Shown here piece by piece: positions 58,018-64,000 of a stretch of DNA of 64,000 nt (the stretch's first letter is position 1; each line of letters begins with the position of its first letter). A program made the position numbers and the translations under genes. The stretch covers positions 1,374,777-1,438,776 of the forward strand of contig JAJEKV010000036.1 in the NCBI GenBank assembly GCA_021234155.1, in the 5' to 3' direction. This DNA is from Isoetes taiwanensis. Lineage: Eukaryota > Streptophyta > Lycopodiopsida > Isoetales > Isoetaceae. The notes beneath the pieces were generated by a model, which saw only the letters and a program-made list of their open reading frames with translations, searched no databases and was not told where the DNA came from.

Positions 58018-58640
58018 TCCATCCATTATCATACGCCATGTGTTATCGATATCATTGTTTTAATGTTGTGAATCCTTTTTGGCCCCGAAGGGGCCCGAAA
58101 TTTTTTTAATATAACACGACCATATAACAATACATAACACTAAACCATTATGTCCAACACTTAAAAATTAAATCCCCCTTCAAACCCCCTTTGGTTTGGG
58201 TGCATATTCACACGGGGGGTGACTCCGGGCATCGAGAGCTGTTGGATAAGCATATTCACCCTTTATTCCTTAATCTACACCGTACGTAAAGTTCCTCGTT
58301 TGTGGGGTATGCAAGTACAAAATTTGCTATACTGTATAATAAGTTTTGCAAAATACTATAAGATTTGTGGTAATATACTACATGGTGTTGATTTTTACAT
58401 GCGAAACATAATTTTAGGGGCTCTCGCTGCCCTACGTCACCCCCCTGTGAATATGCACCCAAACCAAAGGGGGTTTGAAGGGGGATTTAATTTTTAAGTG
58501 TTGGACATAATGGTTTAGTGTTATGTATTGTTATATGGTCGTGTTATATTAAAAAAATTTCGGGCCCCTTCGGGGCCAAAAAGGATTCACAACATTAAAA
58601 CAATGATATCGATAACACATGGCGTATGATAATGGATGGA
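58018..58640. mobile_element. MITE with near-identical 200-bp terminal inverted repeats
   Basis: From TCCATCCATTATCATACGCC at 58018 to its exact complement ending 58640, about 195-200 bases at each end are the same in inverse orientation, down to a GTGCATATTCACA edge near 58212. An interior of about 220 bases has no coding frame. Each arm contains GGCCCCGAAGGGGCCCG. Long inverted arms suggest a Mutator-like MITE. A target duplication cannot be fixed because the left flank is a CATC repeat. Confidence 0.85.
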
Positions 58641-59560
58641 GAACCATTGGGATTTTTAATGATTCCATTAGAAGAAAAAATTAGAAATAAAAGCAAGTAC
58701 TACGATGATCTATGAGAATGGAATTCTAAATCCTCTAAACTAGAATGCTAAAAGATGCATTTTATGCATGTAATAGTAGAACAATTGCATACTTATGGCA
58801 TGGGTGGGACTCAAACCCAATCATATCATTGAAATCATTGCAGTCATATCTTTGCCAACATATGTTCTTGCAATAGGAAATACCATGTGAATTGATATTT
58901 AGCTTGCGAAGATACTAGTATTCCATATTTGAAATATGACCCGACAATGCATTTACCAAAGCACGCAACCCTTTTTTGGTCAATACACCACATCATCTTA
59001 ATGCTAGATGATGCATGAAGGAAGATTCACAAACATAAATTCTCATACATAAAATAATAATAGAACTTTGTCCTTATCTTTTGTCACTATACCGAGTTAT
59101 TCCCGATGAATCAGAATCATCGAGCTCCATGACTTCTCATTGAAAACGTCATTTAGGCCAGGTTGGCCAATTTTTCTCTAACAAGCATGCCTTAGCAAAT
59201 AACTCATGAAATTGATGGATGCTCTTCACTTCTACCGTGTGTCAACACATAATTTTAGAAAAACATCTCCCTTAATCGAGACATCTTCTCTTTGGTAAAT
59301 ACTAACATGAGTCAAGCCTCGAAGTTGAATGCATCCAAGCCCATCTTCTAAAACAGAAATATCATTTGATTTGGAATCAACGGTCCATGTATAATTCATA
59401 ATATGAAACCTCTATTCTCGCTCTCGTGTATTTTGAGCTATGGCAAGAATGGCTTTAAGGGCCAAGGTCATAAGTCCAGGTTCCCATCCCGCCCCGAAAA
59501 ATCCTCGATATCGAAGATAAACAGGAGATATTTGCATCTTTCTTGCAAGAATAAATTTAG
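58641..59560. other. No gene recognised
   Basis: AT-rich, possibly intron of the kinesin-like gene on the minus strand. No structured repeat found. Confidence 0.4.
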
Positions 59561-59568
59561 AGTTTTAC

Positions 59569-59790
59569 CTGCATTGTGTGCGTTTTGCCACTTCCGGTGG
59601 CACCATAAGCAAAAATTGTGGCACTATAGCCCTCGAACAACATGGGCAATATATGCTCCAGCTCCCCTGCAAAAATTTGAGTCAATTCATCCTTTTCTCC
59701 ATAGCAAGAATCCAGCTTGTATGTATAAGATTCATTAAGCAATATGAACTGGAAAAAGTCTCTCGTCCAAGCAGAGCTTGAGGATAGACT
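59569..59790 (-). pseudogene. Kinesin motor-domain exon
   Basis: The exon reads YKLDSCYGEKDELTQIF, then LFEGYSATIFAYGATGSGKT and HTMQ, followed by a GTAAAA donor. AYGATGSGKTHTM is the kinesin P-loop. The flanking YKLD...F-x-G is like KIN-10/KIF22-type motors, from memory. Later motor motifs (switch I NxxSSRSH, switch II DLAGSE) are not found downstream to 57.4 kb, so this is a fragment or a gene with very long introns. The start of the exon is uncertain. Confidence 0.7.
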
Positions 59791-59935
59791 TACCCTTTGT
59801 ATGGCAGATATCATAGAAGAATAAAAAAAAAAGGAAGAACTAATAACATATGTACAGGATGAAAGGCACTCAATTACAACCATTTCTGCAATTGGCATTA
59901 CCAATCTTGATATGCAGCAACAGTATATAAGCTGG

Positions 59936-60400
59936 GAGGAATAGAATAGAATAGAATAGTTTTTTTAACGTCCACGAAGACCAATAGGTCATGGGACCCA
60001 TACAATGGGCTAGTACAATCATTACTACTAGGATTAAAAAACCCCTGCCTCGAAAGGTTTTCAAGGGAAAAACCTTTGCAGTAATGATGATACTAGACAA
60101 GCTTAGATAATGACTACTGAGGGCTCAGTAATTGCAGACGTTTATCTAGAACCTCAAGTATGTATAATGCCAAGTCATGCACAGATGGTGCGCTGAGAAG
60201 TTGTGGAAGCGTGGAATGGAATGCTAAGGTCGAAAAATGATTCCGGACTATCTCAAAAGCAGGGCAACTCAGAAGAGTATGGCTTTCATCTTCAATAACC
60301 TGTAACTGGCAACAGGCACATAGTCTCGCTTCTCGCAGCAATTGCGGCCGCTCCCATCTACCTGTCTCAATCCGTAACACATATTCAGAACACATATTCA
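59936..60400 (-). mobile_element. 5'-truncated LINE, same family type as the one at 35.7-40.6 kb
   Basis: A 94-codon frame (60395-60114) has LRIETGRWERPQLLREARLC and CCQLQVIEDESHTLL then SCPAFE, parallel to the C-terminal zinc region of the larger LINE. Its 3' end GTGGACGTTAAAAAAACTA is followed by a (TTCTA)n tail at about 59960-59936. Confidence 0.85.
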
Positions 60401-60590
60401 GAGGTTGCCCATGCTAACAAGAAAAGAAAAATTAGATCCGTAACAAAGATATGTGGAGTAGGCGAGGAGATGGCGATGGCATGACGAGGACACAACAAGG
60501 TACCAAAAGACGGGTCTTAAATGCCCAAAAGATGAGCAAGGAGGATATAAGGAAAAAAACTGAAAGCATTGCTGCAAACCCCAAAAGGAA

Positions 60591-60881
60591 ATGGCGAGCA
60601 GAGCGGATTTGATTTTGGTATTGGCTATGACAGTAATGCTGGTTTCAGCATCTGCCCAATCTTCGGGGCAGTCATGCACCAACTACGTAATGCTTGCAAA
60701 CTGCTTCCAGGCAGCCCAGAGCAGCTCCGGCGACCCTGGCTCCACATGTTGCAGCAGTATCGCCAAATTTGACAACTACAAAAATCGTGCCGACTGCCTT
60801 TGCCAGACAGTAACCCTCCACATATCTTTCTGGAGGGAGGGATTCACGTGTTGGAAGAACAGTACGACCTTTCTTTCTTGA
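60591..60881 (+). CDS. Non-specific lipid-transfer protein-like, C-terminally short
   Basis: A signal peptide (MASRADLILVLAMTVMLVSA) is followed by a cysteine pattern typical of nsLTP/2S albumin folds: SC, NC, TCC, DCLC. One more cysteine in GFTCWK makes seven of the eight expected. The frame ends at 96 residues, shorter than usual; either the last cysteine is in a following exon or the end is altered. Such proteins are secreted and bind lipids in a helical cavity. The start is the first ATG before the signal peptide. Confidence 0.7.
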   Translation: MASRADLILVLAMTVMLVSASAQSSGQSCTNYVMLANCFQAAQSSSGDPGSTCCSSIAKFDNYKNRADCLCQTVTLHISFWREGFTCWKNSTTFLS

Positions 60882-62745
60882 TCCTAGTCCAAACATGTTT
60901 CCATTTCTTTCCCTTTCCATAGCTGCATGTCTCCAAGTAAGCAGCTGGCATCATGGATTCCACAAACCCTAACCGTGCCCTCAGCTGTGAATTTCATGAG
61001 AAAAGGGCTTCCATTATAAGCCCTTGGATCTTTTTGGATTAAAAGAGGGCTTTCTTTGTAAGCCCTCTGATCTTAACCATTGAGGAGCATGAAACAAAAA
61101 TTGCACAAATTGCATGCAAAAACTTGGTGCACTCTAGATATACTGATTAGTATGCCTCGTGCAATACGCTCATGAAATCATATGAAAACCATGCCAAAAA
61201 GCGTATAAAATCACAAAAAAAGCCCCCTGTTATAATGCTAGATATTTCAAAAGATATGGACGTTGCTTGTTAGATAAGAAGAGATGGGCATTTCTTCTTA
61301 GGTAAGTTTTGGTAAGTTTTATTGAATATTTTGATATATCTAGTGTCAATGTTTACATGCATTATAATGACGAACGTTGGCATATGATATGTAGCCAGGT
61401 TCATTTGCTGCTTCTTTTCAAGTAATTGTGCATTCACATATTCTATTATGTGCACATTATATACAGCCATGTCTCCATAAAGAAATTCTTATTCTTGCAT
61501 TGAAAGGATGCCGCTTCCTTCTGAAGCAACCTATTATGCAAACAACTATTATGCAGCTTTGCTAAAAAGCTGGATGATCACTAAGAGGACGGATTGTATG
61601 AAGGCTGATTCGAATCTCCCAAATTACCATAACAATAATTAAGATAAGATGTAATATATTGCTCTGCAAGACTGTTTTAGCATGGTCGTTTCCATTTCCT
61701 GACCGGATAGATAGAGCTCGACATCCAATCTTCGGACATAATCTTGAACGATTTTAGCATGATGTTTTGTGACCAGATACATAGAGCTCAACATCCATTC
61801 CACATAACCCTTTTGGCTTCCATTGTTGATCTCATTGGTGAAACTGTGATGCAAACCCTTTCGCAAACTGATTTAACCAGGTATGCTAGTACTGGATAGC
61901 CTCATTGAAGCTAAAAGAAAAGAAAGCGCAATAATCAGTTTAGATTCAATGTAGTTTAGTTTCCAAAGAATGTTCTGCTATTTAAACTTACCTTCAAGGC
62001 ACCTTGCAGTTGCATGGAAGGGCACAATGATAGCAATATTTTAACATTAAATATCCCAAATGAAGATGGTACAACATTAGCTGCAACAAACTTCGATATT
62101 AAAAGTGTAAGAATTGTAGGAGGAAATGCTTTAATTAGCCACTACCAGCTGTGTCTATTAAGCCAAATGGAAGAAGAATGTGCAAAAACTGTCTCCAGTG
62201 CAAGGCCATCTTTGGAATTGGCCTGATAACGATGCATATCAGTGAAACAAAATAATCCTTATTTTCATAACAATTCCTCTTTGACCTAAGACAGAAGCCA
62301 TCCATGCTTGTCTATTGAGAATGTGCAAATACCTGGAACCAAAGAGTAAACTATGTCAGCATTATTCTCGCCAAAGGTATCCATGTAATTCTGCCTCCAC
62401 GTGATTTAATGGCTCCCTCTTTAATAAGATCACTCAAAGTAGTATAGAGTATAATGCCTTCATTAAAATCATGCTGGTTCTGGCACCAAAAGACAACTAT
62501 ATCTTTGAATAGATTCTGCAAAGATTATGTAACCTTCTGCTTGGCATCAAGGAGCATGAGCACCAAGTCCATTTAATCCGTTTGACTTATCAAGCTTAGC
62601 GATCACTGAATCTTCACGTGCAAAAAAATATTAGTACGCGGAGAATAAACCTGGATTAAAACAAAAAGATCCTGGAATAAAGGAATACTATCCGGCATGG
62701 GAACCAAACAACAATAATGCAGATAGAAAAAAAGGGAGGACTCAC
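60882..62745. other. No recognised gene; a local repeat
   Basis: Two diverged copies of a 70-80-base unit (GAT(A/C)CATAGAGCTC(A/G)ACATCCA) lie at about 61690-61800. GGGCTT(C/T)...TAAGCCCTTGGATCT also recurs near 61010-61070. Minus-strand frames at 61639-61866 and 62300-62500 look partly exon-like but are unidentified. Confidence 0.4.
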
Positions 62746-62868
62746 CTTGACAGTGCCAATCGACACAAGCTTATGATTAGCAAGAGCTTGCTCTAGAAAC
62801 ATACTAACCAGCTCTGTGGCAGTGGGAGATTGTAAAACGCCAGAGCGCAGGGCCCATCTAATTGATGC
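62746..62868 (-). CDS. Single unidentified exon
   Basis: The frame ASIRWALRSGVLQSPTATEL then VSMFLEQALANHKLVSIGTV ends at a good donor (AAG then GTGAGT). Coding-like, but I do not know the protein and cannot link other exons with confidence. Confidence 0.4.
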
Positions 62869-64000
62869 CTTATAAAAACATAATCAATCCACATCGAACC
62901 TGCACCAAAACACTAGCTCCCACATCTCTGCTAAAAGGTATTGTCTTCTGAAGGAGTGGTTAATGATGCTGGAGTGACAAGGGGCAACGCTAGGCAAGGG
63001 GAATCAACTAATGCAACAACATTGTTTGCCGTTTTCTTGGAGCATCAAGGGGCAGAGACGCCGGAGGCAAACTTATTTTCTTTGCTTCAATTTCTATTGC
63101 CCTAAACAAATGTGTGAGATGAGAAGACCAAATAGGAGGAAAACAACTCCGTGCAAAAAATATACTACCAGATGATATGTTTTTTGCTACAGAAGCTGTA
63201 TCACCCATGCCTGAATAGCTCTATATCCAATAAGGTTGTGAAAAAAAAGAAATACCTGACATATCTGCGGAAAGAACAAGGATGATATATTTAACAAAAT
63301 TTGGACGTATCCAGATTTAATAGATAGTACTTCAAGAACACCATTTCAAGAATATATGTACTGTTTGATTCTTCTTGATTGTTATAATTTTTATAAATTT
63401 TAATTATATAAATTTATTTTTCAATTAAAGTTATAATTGTTATTAAAGAATAAACTTGATTTCAAAACGAATTTTCATTTGAATCTATTTAGAATTAGAC
63501 ATTTCAAGAATACAAAAGTTTCAATTTGTAGTGATTTAACAGATTTGAAATTCAGCAATCATGATAATTAAATGAAATCTGATGGTTTGATAAGCGATTG
63601 ACTTAAAACTATTATTAGAATTTAATAATTTACAAACTTTTACACTTTTAAAAATAGTTCAAGAAAAGTTTTAGGTCGAAATTAATTAAATGATATAAAA
63701 TTATTGGTTTAATAATAACTATTGAATAATTTATTATTGATGAAAATAAAATATATTGACATTTAATCAATAATAAACTATTTATTGTTTATTATACATA
63801 AACGTAATCATTTAATTAAATTCAATCTAATTTTTTTTTAAATATTTTGAAAAGAATAGTATTTTAATTATACGGATTTGGCTTAGACGAACCTTTGGAG
63901 TTTATCGCCAAACAATATGAGGTAGTTTTAGTACACTTATTTCTATCATTTTCTCTAGATTGTTGACCATAAACCACCTTAAATGGTCAAACCAGATAAT
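62869..64000. other. No gene seen
   Basis: Increasingly AT-rich, especially 63400-63860 (long A/T runs). No coding block. Confidence 0.5.

Overview
This window reads as nuclear DNA of a land plant, probably a large, transposon-rich genome. Seed versus non-seed plant cannot be settled from the sequence. The evidence is spliceosomal introns, decayed pieces of plastid-related nuclear genes (an FtsH-like protease and Mg-chelatase subunit H), plant-type chromovirus retrotransposons with a tRNA-iMet primer site, plant-type LINEs and a lipid-transfer-protein gene. Few host genes look intact.

Layout. 0-1.2 kb: broken 3' part of a plastid FtsH-like (FTSHI) gene, plus strand. 2.0-10.8 kb: chromodomain Ty3/gypsy element, minus strand, with an RT deletion and an extra ORF before gag. 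10.8-15.3 kb: a second, older gypsy remnant, plus strand, with a clear 3' LTR. 15.8-16.8 kb: fold-back DNA element. 18.2 kb: CHLH exon fragment. 19.4-20.5 kb: NTPCR/THEP1-type NTPase gene, minus strand. 22.4-25.6 kb and 35.3-43.5 kb: a direct duplication carrying a kinase-gene fragment; the second copy was later split by a 4.9-kb LINE. 25.7-34.5 kb: element A. 47.4-57.2 kb: region B. 58.0-58.6 kb: MITE with near-identical 200-bp inverted repeats. 59.6 kb: kinesin exon. 59.9-60.4 kb: truncated LINE. 60.6 kb: nsLTP gene. The last 3 kb is AT-rich with no recognisable gene.

The main discovery candidate is a pair of related systems. Element A is bounded by inverted terminal sequences at 25687 and 34546, flanked by CCCC on each side. 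It carries a DUF7869-like transposase-type gene (minus) diverging from a multi-exon gene (plus) whose product combines a novel N-terminal domain, an acidic stretch, a ParB-like fold domain and a circularly permuted DNA-methyltransferase-like domain. About 30 copies of a perfect or near-perfect palindrome (core GTATAAATTTATAC) sit in its non-coding parts and introns. Region B carries a paralogue of the same ParB-methyltransferase gene with phase-matched introns, followed by an FCP1-like phosphatase gene. Its introns and spacers hold about 20 copies of a quite different palindrome (core CTCGACTCGCGAGTCGAG). Region B also has four long hairpins in intron 1 and two in a later intron whose arms co-vary between copies. 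The same protein architecture paired with a different dedicated palindrome suggests, as inference only, that the palindromes are the cognate recognition or modification sites of each element's ParB-methyltransferase protein.
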